The translations under genes were made by a program, and so were the position numbers. Of a DNA stretch of 24,501 nt, positions 14,560-21,282 are shown one piece after another. The DNA is taken from assembly GCF_036311985.1 (NCBI RefSeq), contig NZ_JAZDCJ010000024.1. One strand, given 5' to 3'. Every line of letters begins with the position of its first letter. Position 1 is the stretch's first letter. This DNA is from JAZDCJ01 sp036311985. Its GTDB lineage: Bacteria > Actinomycetota > Actinomycetes > Actinomycetales > Micrococcaceae. The notes under the pieces are model-generated. The model was not told the DNA's origin and searched no databases. It saw nothing but the letters and a program-made list of their open reading frames with translations.

Positions 14560-15987
14560 ATGCCCCTGACCCTGCACCGCCTCCTCGCAGCGCCCGGCCT
14601 CGGGCTCCGCGCCCTCACGGACCCGGGCGCCCGCGGCGGCGACGCCGTCCAGTGGGCCGCCGTGACCGAGCTCGAGGACCCCACCCCCTTCCTCGGCGGC
14701 GGCGAGGTGCTGCTCACCACGGGCCTGCGCCAACGCACCGCGGCCGCCCAGGAGGCGTTCGTCGACCGCATCGCCGCGGCCGGCGTCCTGGCCCTCGGCT
14801 ACGGGACCGGGCTGACGCACGCGAAGGTCCCGCCCGGCGTCGTCCGGCGCGCGGCCGGGCACGGCCTGCCGGTGTTCGAGGTCCCGTACGCGACCCCGTT
14901 CGTGGCGATCACGCGGATGGTCGCCGAGGCGCTCGCCGCGGACCACGTGGGCCGCGTCGAGCGGCTGCTGCGCGACCACCAGCAGTTCGCCGCGGCCCTC
15001 CTCGGCGGCGGCCTCGACGCGCTCCTCGGCGCCCTGGCGGAGCGGATCGGCACCCCGCCCGCCCTCGACCTGCACGGCGCCCGCATCCACGGGCCCGGCC
15101 GCGCGCCGGAACCGCCCGGGCCCGGCTGGCTGCCCCTGCCGATCGCGACCGGGCTGCCCGACCGCTGCACGCTCTGGATCCCGGACGACGGGGCCGGCGA
15201 GGGGCCGCTCGGCTACGCCCGCTCCCTCATCGGCCTCGAGCTCGCCAACCGGGCGCGGCTGCGCGAGTCGCGGCGCGAGGCCGCCGGGCAGGTCCTCGCG
15301 GACCTCGTCCACGCGGGCACGGGGGCGCGCGGGAGCGGGAGCGGGGACGCCGAGCTGCGCCTGCAGTCCGTCGGGGTCGCCGCGGCGGGGCGCCACGCCG
15401 TCGTCCTCGTCGAGGCGGCCGAGGCCCGCGCCCTGCGCACCCTGCCGCTGCCACCCGGGCTCGGGCCCGCCGTCGGGGCCCTCATCGACGGCCGGCTCGC
15501 CGTGCTCCTGGAAGCCGACGACGCCGGGGCCGCCGCGGCCGCGACCGCCGCCTACCTCGACGGGGCCGGGATCGCCGCGCGGGTCGGATACGGGGGCGGG
15601 TACGGGCAGGCGTCGGGCCTGCGCTGGAGCTACTTCGAGGCCGCCGAGGCGCTGCGCCACGGGGAGCGGCTCAACCGACCCTCCCGCTTGTCCCTGACGT
15701 CGCTGCTGCTCTCGGCGCGCGACGTCCCGATCCACGACCTCGCCGCGGAGGCCATCGGGCCGCTCGAGCGCTTCGACGCCGAACACGGGGCCGGACTCGT
15801 CGAGACCCTCACGGGCTACCTCGAGGCCAACGGCAGCGTCGGCGCCGTCGCCGCGGCGCTCGGACTGCACCGCAACACCGTCCGCTACCGGATCCAGCAG
15901 ATCGCCGAGCTCAGCGGCTACGACCCGACCCAGACCGCGGACCGCGTGCAGCTCTGGCTCGCCCTGTCCGCCCGGGAGCTCTCGTGA
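14560..15987 (+). CDS. PucR-family transcriptional regulator
   Basis: 475-aa regulator. Residues 1-125 form a PucR-type N-terminal domain (LHRLLAAPGLGLRAL, WAAVTELEDPTPFLGGGEVLLTTGL). A middle region of about 250 residues fits the GGDEF-like sensory part of CdaR/PucR proteins. The last ~60 residues form the HTH_30 domain (LVETLTGYLEANGSVGAVAAALGLHRNTVRYRIQQIAELSG, shown here as adjoining segments in conserved order). Such regulators usually control nitrogen or amino-acid catabolism and transport. It is divergent from metPS-gabT across a 121-nt spacer with inverted repeats, so it likely regulates that operon. The open frame upstream of 14560 is not used in this call because the family N-terminus begins at MPLTLHRLL and a -10 hexamer precedes it. 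Confidence 0.88.
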   Translation: MPLTLHRLLAAPGLGLRALTDPGARGGDAVQWAAVTELEDPTPFLGGGEVLLTTGLRQRTAAAQEAFVDRIAAAGVLALGYGTGLTHAKVPPGVVRRAAGHGLPVFEVPYATPFVAITRMVAEALAADHVGRVERLLRDHQQFAAALLGGGLDALLGALAERIGTPPALDLHGARIHGPGRAPEPPGPGWLPLPIATGLPDRCTLWIPDDGAGEGPLGYARSLIGLELANRARLRESRREAAGQVLADLVHAGTGARGSGSGDAELRLQSVGVAAAGRHAVVLVEAAEARALRTLPLPPGLGPAVGALIDGRLAVLLEADDAGAAAAATAAYLDGAGIAARVGYGGGYGQASGLRWSYFEAAEALRHGERLNRPSRLSLTSLLLSARDVPIHDLAAEAIGPLERFDAEHGAGLVETLTGYLEANGSVGAVAAALGLHRNTVRYRIQQIAELSGYDPTQTADRVQLWLALSARELS

Positions 15988-16700
15988 ACGCCCCCGCCGG
16001 CCTCCTGGGCTTCGCCGGGCCCGCGGTGTTCCCCGGCCTCGCGGCCCTGCCCGACATCGGCGGCCTCGCCTTGTGGCTGGACCTGATCGGGATCTTCGCG
16101 TTCGCCGTGTCCGGCTCGCTGCTCGCGGCGCGCAAGGGCTTCGACATCGTCGGCTCGCTCGTGCTCGCCAACCTCGCCGGGCTCGGCGGCGGGGTGGTGC
16201 GCGACCTCGTGATCGGCCAGGGCGTGCCGACGTCGTTCACGTCGATCGTGTACCTCGCACCGCCCCTGCTCGCCGCGGCCGCCGTGTACCTGGTCTCCTC
16301 GCGGCTGAACCGGATCAACCGCTGGATCCTGCACTTCGACGCGGCCGGACTGGCCCTGTTCTGCATCACCGGCACCGAGAAGGCCCTGGCGGCCGGGCTG
16401 CCGCCCGTCTCCGCGGCGCTGCTCGGCGTCGCCACCGCATGCGGCGGCGGACTCCTGCGCGACGTCGCCGCCAACGAGGTCCCGCGGCTGTTCGACCACC
16501 GCGACATCTACGCCCTGCCGGCCTTCCTCGGGGCCGGGCTGACCGCCTTGGCGGGCACGCTGGGAGTGCTCACCCTCGGCACGGGGGTGGGCATCGGCGT
16601 CGTCGTGTACGCCCTGCGCGCCCTGGCCATGCGCTACCGCTGGCGTGCCCCGCTCGCCGCCCGCGGGTGGGCGCGTCCGGGGAGGTCCCGGGACGGCTAG
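15984..16700 (+). CDS. TRIC-type trimeric cation channel family protein (UPF0126/YadS-like)
   Basis: 238-aa membrane protein with about seven hydrophobic segments. Two repeats carry the family hallmark: GGGVVRD (68-74) and GGGLLRD (154-160). Bacterial members of this family (UPF0126, prokaryotic TRIC) form trimeric cation channels; the ion and role are not known for this one. The GTG start overlaps the pucR stop in a GTGA junction and has GGGAG about 7 nt upstream, so it is translationally coupled to the regulator gene. No functional tie to amino-acid transport is evident. The longer frame upstream lies antiphase inside pucR and is not real. Confidence 0.88.
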   Translation: MNAPAGLLGFAGPAVFPGLAALPDIGGLALWLDLIGIFAFAVSGSLLAARKGFDIVGSLVLANLAGLGGGVVRDLVIGQGVPTSFTSIVYLAPPLLAAAAVYLVSSRLNRINRWILHFDAAGLALFCITGTEKALAAGLPPVSAALLGVATACGGGLLRDVAANEVPRLFDHRDIYALPAFLGAGLTALAGTLGVLTLGTGVGIGVVVYALRALAMRYRWRAPLAARGWARPGRSRDG

Positions 16701-16703
16701 GAT
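16698..16703 (+). promoter_or_regulatory. -10 element for a leaderless SUKH-like gene
   Basis: TAGGAT overlaps the stop codon of the TRIC gene and ends 7 nt before the ATG at 16711. No ribosome-binding site is present, so a leaderless transcript is likely. The -35 region is poor. Confidence 0.4.
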
Positions 16704-16710
16704 TTGAGGC

Positions 16711-17145
16711 ATGGCTGAGATGTTCCTGGAGAAGTTCCGTTCGCTGGTCCCGCAATACCTCGACGACGCGTGGGTCCCCGAGGACGGCCTCACCGGGGAG
16801 GAGCTCGACGAGGCGCTCGACGACGCCGGCGTCGACATCCCGCAGGCGCTGCGCGAGTTCTACCTGGCGCTCGGCGGCTGCGAGGACCTCATGGAGGCCT
16901 ACTACTACTTCTGGGACCCCGAGGAGCTCGAGGTCGAGGACGGCTACCTCCTGTTCATGGAGGACGAGGACGAGAACTTCGTCTGGGGCATCCGCGAGGA
17001 CCAGGTCGACGTCCCCGACCCCATCGTCCACCGGCGGCACAACGCGCGCGGGACGTGGAAGAGCGAGGAGGGGACGTTCAGCGAGTACGTGCTGGACATG
17101 TTCTCGTGGGTCTTCGAGGAACTCGAGCCCGAACTCGGGGACTGA
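16711..17145 (+). CDS. SUKH/SMI1-KNR4-like protein
   Basis: 144-aa very acidic protein (many D and E, few K). It fits the SUKH superfamily: IPQALREFYLALGG near residues 43-56, then EDGYLLFMEDEDENFVWGIR and DPIVHRR further on, matching the order of conserved blocks in SMI1/KNR4 domains. SUKH proteins are frequent immunity proteins against secreted polymorphic toxins, but stand-alone members also exist. No toxin gene is adjacent; the type VII locus is about 7.6 kb upstream. It starts 10 nt after the TRIC gene with its own -10 hexamer and is followed 3 nt later by the HIT gene. Family assignment is by pattern; role as immunity protein is only a possibility. Confidence 0.7.
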   Translation: MAEMFLEKFRSLVPQYLDDAWVPEDGLTGEELDEALDDAGVDIPQALREFYLALGGCEDLMEAYYYFWDPEELEVEDGYLLFMEDEDENFVWGIREDQVDVPDPIVHRRHNARGTWKSEEGTFSEYVLDMFSWVFEELEPELGD

Positions 17146-17148
17146 CGC

Positions 17149-17682
17149 GTGGCCGGGGCGCCGGGCGGGCCGCCGCACCCCGCCGCGGGAGGGTGGCCGA
17201 GCCACGCGCCCGCGGCGTACGACTGCCCGTTCTGCGAGCTGCTCGCGGGCGGGATCCGCTCGGCGTCGAACCTCTGCGAGCCCGGGGACCTCGTCTACCG
17301 TGACGAGGAGGTCGCCGTCATCATGGCGTGCGACGGCTTCGGGGCCCACGGAGGCCACGCGATGGTGATCCCGGTGGCGCATCTGGAGACGCTCTACGAG
17401 CTGCCCGATTCCGTCGCCTCGGCGATCATGCTCGCGACGCGGCGCGTGGCCGTGGCGATGAAGCTGGCCTGGAATCCGGACGGGACCTCGACCCGGCAGC
17501 ATAACGAGCCGGCCGGCAACCAGCACGTGTGGCACTACCACCAGCACGTCTTCCCGCGCTACCACGGCGACGAGCTCTACCGCCAGTTGCGGCACCGCGT
17601 TCCAGTGGAGGTGCGGGCGCGCAAGGCGGACGAGCTCCGAGAGGCCCTCACCCGCATCCCCTCACCCCCAGCGCACTTTTAG
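17149..17682 (+). CDS. HIT-family nucleotide hydrolase/transferase
   Basis: 177-aa protein with a C-x-x-C pair (C26, C29 in DCPFCE), the GGHAMVIPVAHLETLYEL block (68-85) and the histidine triad H129-Y-H131-Q-H133 in HVWHYHQHVFPR. HIT proteins hydrolyse or transfer nucleoside phosphates through the middle histidine; the substrate here is unknown. The start is GTG at 17149, 3 nt after the preceding stop, with GGGGA about 7 nt upstream. The final residues and the TAG stop are encoded within the outer block of the inverted repeat that flanks the neighbouring DUF559 gene (17666-17687). The C-terminus may therefore have been set or altered by the arrival of that element. Confidence 0.88.
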   Translation: MAGAPGGPPHPAAGGWPSHAPAAYDCPFCELLAGGIRSASNLCEPGDLVYRDEEVAVIMACDGFGAHGGHAMVIPVAHLETLYELPDSVASAIMLATRRVAVAMKLAWNPDGTSTRQHNEPAGNQHVWHYHQHVFPRYHGDELYRQLRHRVPVEVRARKADELREALTRIPSPPAHF

Positions 17683-17759
17683 CTTCAAACATCTGCCCGG
17701 GCGCAGGTCAGGGGCCTTTAGCCCGGGCTAAACCGCGCGGGAACGCCGAAAGGTGCGCG
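17666..17759 (+). repeat. Left arm of the inverted repeat
   Basis: Outer block 17666-17687 (CCCCAGCGCAC then TTTTAGCTTCA), middle block CAGGTCAGGG at 17704-17713, inner block 17735-17759 containing GGAACGCCGAAAGGTGCGCG. Between the middle and inner blocks lies a perfect palindrome that the right arm lacks. The outer block includes the stop codon of the HIT gene. Confidence 0.75.
17717..17732. repeat. Perfect 16-bp palindrome TTTAGCCCGGGCTAAA
   Basis: Two 8-bp arms with no spacer, inside the left arm of the cassette and 35 nt after the HIT stop. It could act as a terminator hairpin, a protein-binding or cleavage site, or a recombination core. The corresponding part of the right arm is diverged and not palindromic. 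Confidence 0.6.
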
Positions 17760-17880
17760 ACTTCGCCGCCCCCGCGACCGGCCCCTCACCACCGGCCCCG
17801 GACCGGGCCAGACGCCGCCGTCGTCCACAGGCCCGGTGGTTCCGGGAGCCCGGCAGGGCACCACGGGCCACGCTGGACGC

Positions 17881-18717
17881 ATGCTCAAACGCCCCAGCCT
17901 CCTGACGGTCCTGGGCGCCCGCGGCGGCGCGTCCCGGATCTCCGAACTCGTCAAGGCCGGGATCGAGCGCGCCGACATCGCGGCCGCCCTCGCCGCCGGC
18001 CTGGTCGACAAGCCGCGGCGCGGCGTCGTTGCCCTCCCCGGCATGGACCCGCACCGGATCGCGCTCCTGGCCGGCGACTGCCTACTCGACTGCGTCTCGG
18101 CCGCCGCGGACCACGGGCTCTGGGTCCTGCGCGAGCCGGACGTGCCCCACGTCTGGTCGGCCCGCGGACGCTTCCCCGACGGCGTCCGCGGCCATCGCGC
18201 GGCCCTGCGCGTCCCGCCGTCGTCCTCCCGCCGCGTCTCCGTGCACGACGCCGTGCTGCACGCCCTGCGCTGCCTGCCGCCGCTCGAGGCGCTCGTCGTC
18301 GCGGAGTCGGCCGTCGCGCTGGGCAAGGTGCCCCGGCCGTGGCTGGAGGCCCAGCTCCCGGGGAAACGCAACGGCAGGGCCCGCGGGATCGTCGAACGGA
18401 TCACGCCCGCCTCGGGGTCGCCGCTGGAGACCGTCGCCCGCGAGGTGCTGCTGGCCGCGGGGTTCCGCGTCGAGGTGCAGGCGTCGGTCGCGGGCGTGGG
18501 ATACGTCGACCTGCTCGTCGAGGGGCGGGTCATCGTCGAGCTGGACGGCTTCGCCTTCCATGCCCTCGACCGGGCCGCGTTCCGCAACGACCGGCGGCGG
18601 AACAACGCGGCGATGGCCTCGGGGCTGCCGACCCTGCGCTTCACCTACGAGGACGTGCTGGACGATCCGGCCGGCCTCGTGGCCGCGGTGCTGGCGTGCC
18701 TCCGTGCGGCGCGCTGA
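17881..18717 (+). CDS. DUF559 protein: winged-helix-like N-terminus plus Vsr-like PD-(D/E)XK nuclease domain
   Basis: 278-aa protein. Residues about 10-55 (SRISELVKAGIERADIAAALAAG, then LVDKPRRGVVALPG) resemble the AbiEi-type winged-helix domain found at the front of many actinobacterial DUF559 proteins. Residues about 180-275 form a DUF559 domain related to very-short-patch-repair nucleases: E183 in SPLETVAREVL, D210 in GVGYVDLLVEG, E220-L-D222-G and H227, then FRNDRRRNN. These fit the acidic residues of a PD-(D/E)XK site, so DNA cleavage is plausible but unproven. Start taken at the ATG at 17881, since residues of the longer frame from 17836 are unlike the family; no clear ribosome site is seen. 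The gene is enclosed by 94-nt inverted repeats, unlike its neighbours. No cognate AbiEii toxin is adjacent. Confidence 0.75.
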   Translation: MLKRPSLLTVLGARGGASRISELVKAGIERADIAAALAAGLVDKPRRGVVALPGMDPHRIALLAGDCLLDCVSAAADHGLWVLREPDVPHVWSARGRFPDGVRGHRAALRVPPSSSRRVSVHDAVLHALRCLPPLEALVVAESAVALGKVPRPWLEAQLPGKRNGRARGIVERITPASGSPLETVAREVLLAAGFRVEVQASVAGVGYVDLLVEGRVIVELDGFAFHALDRAAFRNDRRRNNAAMASGLPTLRFTYEDVLDDPAGLVAAVLACLRAAR

Positions 18718-18724
18718 ACGTTGC

Positions 18725-18818
18725 CGCGCACCTTTCGGCGTTCCTGCGCACGTTTCGCGCGCCGGGAGCGCCCTGACGTGGGCGCCGGCGATCACGTGAA
18801 GCTTAAAGTGCGCTGGGG
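18725..18818 (-). repeat. Right arm of the inverted repeat
   Basis: Inner block 18725-18749 (perfect 20-nt match to 17740-17759 in inverse orientation, 24/25 over the longer block), middle block CCCTGACGTG at 18771-18780, outer block 18797-18818. Just outside the inner block a degenerate second copy of its core occurs in direct orientation, GCGCACGTTTCG (18746-18757) against GCGCACCTTTCG (18726-18737), 20 nt apart. The arm ends 22 nt before the stop of the convergent polyprenyl synthase gene. Confidence 0.75.
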
Positions 18819-18840
18819 AGGGGACGACGGCGGGGCCCGG

Positions 18841-19938
18841 CTAGGCTTCGCGCGTCACCACGGCGTCGGCGAAGGCCGCGAGCGAGGCCTTGACGGGCCC
18901 GTCCGGCACGGGATCGAGCGCGGCGCGGGCGGCGTCGGACCACTCGCGGGCGACGGCCCAGGCGCGGTTGGTCACGGGGTGCGCCGCGAGCGCCGCGACC
19001 GCCTCCGCGAGCGCCTCGTCCGAGGCGAGGTCGCCGTCGACGAGCTCGAGCACCGCCGCCGCGGAGGCGTCCCCGCGCTCGGCGTCGGCCCGCAGGAGCA
19101 ACACGGGAAGCGTCGGCACGCCCTCGCGCAGGTCGGTGCCCGGCGTCTTGCCCGAGCGCACCTGCGCGCCGGTGACGTCGATGACGTCGTCGGCCAGCTG
19201 GAACGCGACGCCGACCTTCTCGCCGTAGTCCCGCAGGACCTCGCGCAGCTCCGGCGCGCCGCCGAAGAGGGCGCCGAAGACGCCGGCTGTGGCCAGGAGC
19301 GAGGCGGTCTTGTCGGCGATGACCTGCAGGTAGTGCTCCACGGGGTCGTTGCCGTCGCGCGGGCCGATGGTCTCCTGCAGCTGGCCCAGGCAGAGCCGCT
19401 CGAAGGTGCGCGACTGGATCCGCACGGCCTCCGGGCCCAGCTCGGCCCCGATGATGGAGGCCCGCGCGAAGATCAGGTCCCCGGCGAGGATGGCCACGGA
19501 ATTGCCCCAGACCTCGTGGGCCGTGGGCGCCCCACGGCGGTAGGGCGCGGAGTCCATGACGTCGTCGTGGTAGAGCGTCGCCAGGTGGGTCAGTTCGCAC
19601 ACGGCGGCGGCCTTGACGACCTCGGGCGTGACGCCGTCGCCGAGGAGGGAGGCGAGGATGACCAAGAGCGGTCGGATCCGCTTGCCGCCGGCCTCGACGA
19701 GGTGGCGGCTCGTGGCGTCGATGAGCGGATCGGAGTTCGCGACGGCGTCGCGGAGGAGCTTCTCGACGCGGGCCATGCCCTCGGAGATCGCCGGGCCGAA
19801 CGCAGGGTCCTCGGCGACGGCGCGGAAGCCGGGCGGCAGCTTGATGCCGGCGGCCAGCGCCGCGGTCTCGAGGTTCAGGTCGACCGACTCCGGCACTCCG
19901 TGGCCTGCGGTGGTCCAGTTGCTCTGCGATTCAGTCAC
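18841..19938 (-). CDS. trans-Polyprenyl diphosphate synthase (menaquinone side chain)
   Basis: 365-aa all-helical prenyltransferase that lengthens allylic diphosphates with isopentenyl diphosphate. Both aspartate-rich motifs are intact: DDVMD (125-129) and DDVID (250-254). GGKRIRP (84-90) and the KT pair (210-211) bind diphosphates. The sequence resembles heptaprenyl/octaprenyl synthases (HepT/IspB/GrcC type); product length cannot be read safely from it. Neighbouring menJ, menG and menF point to the menaquinone tail. The GTG start overlaps the menJ stop in a GTGA junction, so translation is coupled. No strong Shine-Dalgarno sequence is seen, in line with coupling. Confidence 0.9.
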   Translation of the reverse strand: MTESQSNWTTAGHGVPESVDLNLETAALAAGIKLPPGFRAVAEDPAFGPAISEGMARVEKLLRDAVANSDPLIDATSRHLVEAGGKRIRPLLVILASLLGDGVTPEVVKAAAVCELTHLATLYHDDVMDSAPYRRGAPTAHEVWGNSVAILAGDLIFARASIIGAELGPEAVRIQSRTFERLCLGQLQETIGPRDGNDPVEHYLQVIADKTASLLATAGVFGALFGGAPELREVLRDYGEKVGVAFQLADDVIDVTGAQVRSGKTPGTDLREGVPTLPVLLLRADAERGDASAAAVLELVDGDLASDEALAEAVAALAAHPVTNRAWAVAREWSDAARAALDPVPDGPVKASLAAFADAVVTREA

Positions 19939-21263
19939 GGTGTCGGCTTACTTGTCGTCGGGGGCTCTCGGTGGCCTCGTGGCGCCTTCTGATTGCTGGT
20001 GGGAGGGGCCAGGCGTTCCAGTACATGGATCACTCTATCCTCAAACCCGCGGCCGTCTTCGTCCGTCAGATTGGCCAGCATCCGCACCACGAAGCGCATC
20101 AGGACGGGCACGCTCATGCCAGTGCGGAGGGCGAGCTTCATGATGGCGGGGTTGCCGATGAGGCGGGCGAAGACGCGTCCGAGCGTGAAGTGGCTCCCCC
20201 ACTTTCCGCGTACGAGCGCCGCGTAGGAGGCGTAGAGCTCGTCGCGGGCGGCCTGCGTGGTGCCGCGGTTGCCGGAGTGCGCCTCGGCGATGAGCTCGGC
20301 GGCGTAGCGCGCGGACTCCATCGCGTAGCTGATGCCTTCGCCGTTGAAGGGCGAGACCATGCCGGCGGCGTCGCCGAGCAGGAGCAGGCCGGGCGAGTAG
20401 TGCGGGGTGCGGTTGAAGCCCATGGGCAGGGCGGCGCCGCGGATCTGCCCGACCTGGTTCTCCTCGGTGAAGCCCCATTCGGCGGGCATGCCGGCGGTCC
20501 AGTCGCGCAGGACCTGCCGGTAGTCGAGCTTGCCGAATTGCTGGGAGGAGTTCAGGATGCCCAGTCCCACGTTGGACGTTCCGTCGCCGACGCCGAAGAC
20601 CCAGCCGTAGCCGGGCAGCGGGTTGCCGTTGCGGTCGGGCAGCTCGAGCCAGCCCTCCATCCAGTCGTCCTCGTGGCGCGGGGAGGTGAAGTAGGTGCGG
20701 TAGGCGACGCCGAGCGGGCGGTCGTCCCGCTTCTCGTAGCCGAGGCTGAGCGCGGTGCGCGTCGAATTGCCGTCGGCGGCGAGGACGACGTCGGCGTGGA
20801 AGTCCCGCGTCTGGCCCGTCTTCCGGCCGCGTTCGTCGAGCACCGCAGCGCGGGCCCCGGTGACCCGTCCGGTGGCGTCGCGGAGGGCCTCGGTGACGGA
20901 GTGCCGCTCGAGGAGCGTGGCGCCGCCGGCCTCGGCGTGCCGGGCGAGGGCCTCGTCGAAGCCGTAGCGGGTGCGGATGAGCCCGTAGTCGGGGAAGTCG
21001 CCGAGCTCGGGCCACGGCAGTTCGAGCGTGCGGCCACCGGCGACGAGCCGCAGGCCGCGGTTGCGCCGCCACCCGTCGGCGGGCTCGTGGGGCAGGCCGA
21101 GGAGCCGCATTTCGCGGACGGCGCGGGGCGTGAGCCCGTCGCCGCAGACCTTTTCCCGGGGGAAGGCGGTCTTCTCGAGGACGGTGACCTCGATCCCGGT
21201 CTGGGCGAGGTGGCGTGCGGCGGTGGACCCGGCGGGGCCCGCGCCGACAATCAGGACAGACAC
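19935..21263 (-). CDS. menJ: Geranylgeranyl reductase-family flavoprotein, MenJ-like menaquinone reductase
   Basis: 442-aa FAD-dependent oxidoreductase. The N-terminal FAD motif GAGPAG spans residues 7-12, then KVCGDGLTPRAV, the typical geranylgeranyl reductase segment. GLLLLGDAAGMVSPFNGEGISYAMES further on is the second FAD-binding region. In mycobacteria the MenJ enzyme of this family saturates one isoprene unit of menaquinone, giving MK-n(H2). The same job is inferred here because the gene lies between menG and the polyprenyl synthase. The start is GTG at 21263, 19 nt after menG; a GGAG is 13 nt upstream, which is far, so coupling to menG is likely. Reduction of another prenyl lipid cannot be excluded. 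Confidence 0.85.
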   Translation of the reverse strand: MSVLIVGAGPAGSTAARHLAQTGIEVTVLEKTAFPREKVCGDGLTPRAVREMRLLGLPHEPADGWRRNRGLRLVAGGRTLELPWPELGDFPDYGLIRTRYGFDEALARHAEAGGATLLERHSVTEALRDATGRVTGARAAVLDERGRKTGQTRDFHADVVLAADGNSTRTALSLGYEKRDDRPLGVAYRTYFTSPRHEDDWMEGWLELPDRNGNPLPGYGWVFGVGDGTSNVGLGILNSSQQFGKLDYRQVLRDWTAGMPAEWGFTEENQVGQIRGAALPMGFNRTPHYSPGLLLLGDAAGMVSPFNGEGISYAMESARYAAELIAEAHSGNRGTTQAARDELYASYAALVRGKWGSHFTLGRVFARLIGNPAIMKLALRTGMSVPVLMRFVVRMLANLTDEDGRGFEDRVIHVLERLAPPTSNQKAPRGHREPPTTSKPTP

Positions 21264-21282
21264 GTCAGTCGTTCAACTCCGG

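Larger units (their letters stand above)
17666..18818. mobile_element. Putative DUF559 cassette bounded by 94-nt imperfect inverted repeats
   Basis: A 1153-bp unit with one gene (17881-18717) in the middle. The left arm is 17666-17759 and the right arm 18725-18818. Read as reverse complements they are the same length and match without gaps at about 67 of 94 positions by hand count. Matches concentrate in three blocks: outer 21/22, middle 9/10, inner 24/25. Block spacings are identical. No transposase is present and no target-site duplication is apparent outside the arms, so mobility is inference. Alternatives are a pair of dispersed genomic repeats, or bidirectional terminators that diverged from one ancestor. 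Confidence 0.55.

Noticed and set aside
17651..17665. Target-site duplication flanking the DUF559 cassette
   Set aside because: Sequences just outside the two arms show no direct repeat; both are C-rich or G-rich (TCCCCT-like inverted similarity), which instead hints that the inverted repeat may extend a few bases.
17881..18717. AbiE-type type IV toxin-antitoxin system
   Set aside because: The winged-helix-like front suggests the name, but the C-terminal half is a DUF559 nuclease-like domain and no AbiEii nucleotidyltransferase toxin gene is adjacent.
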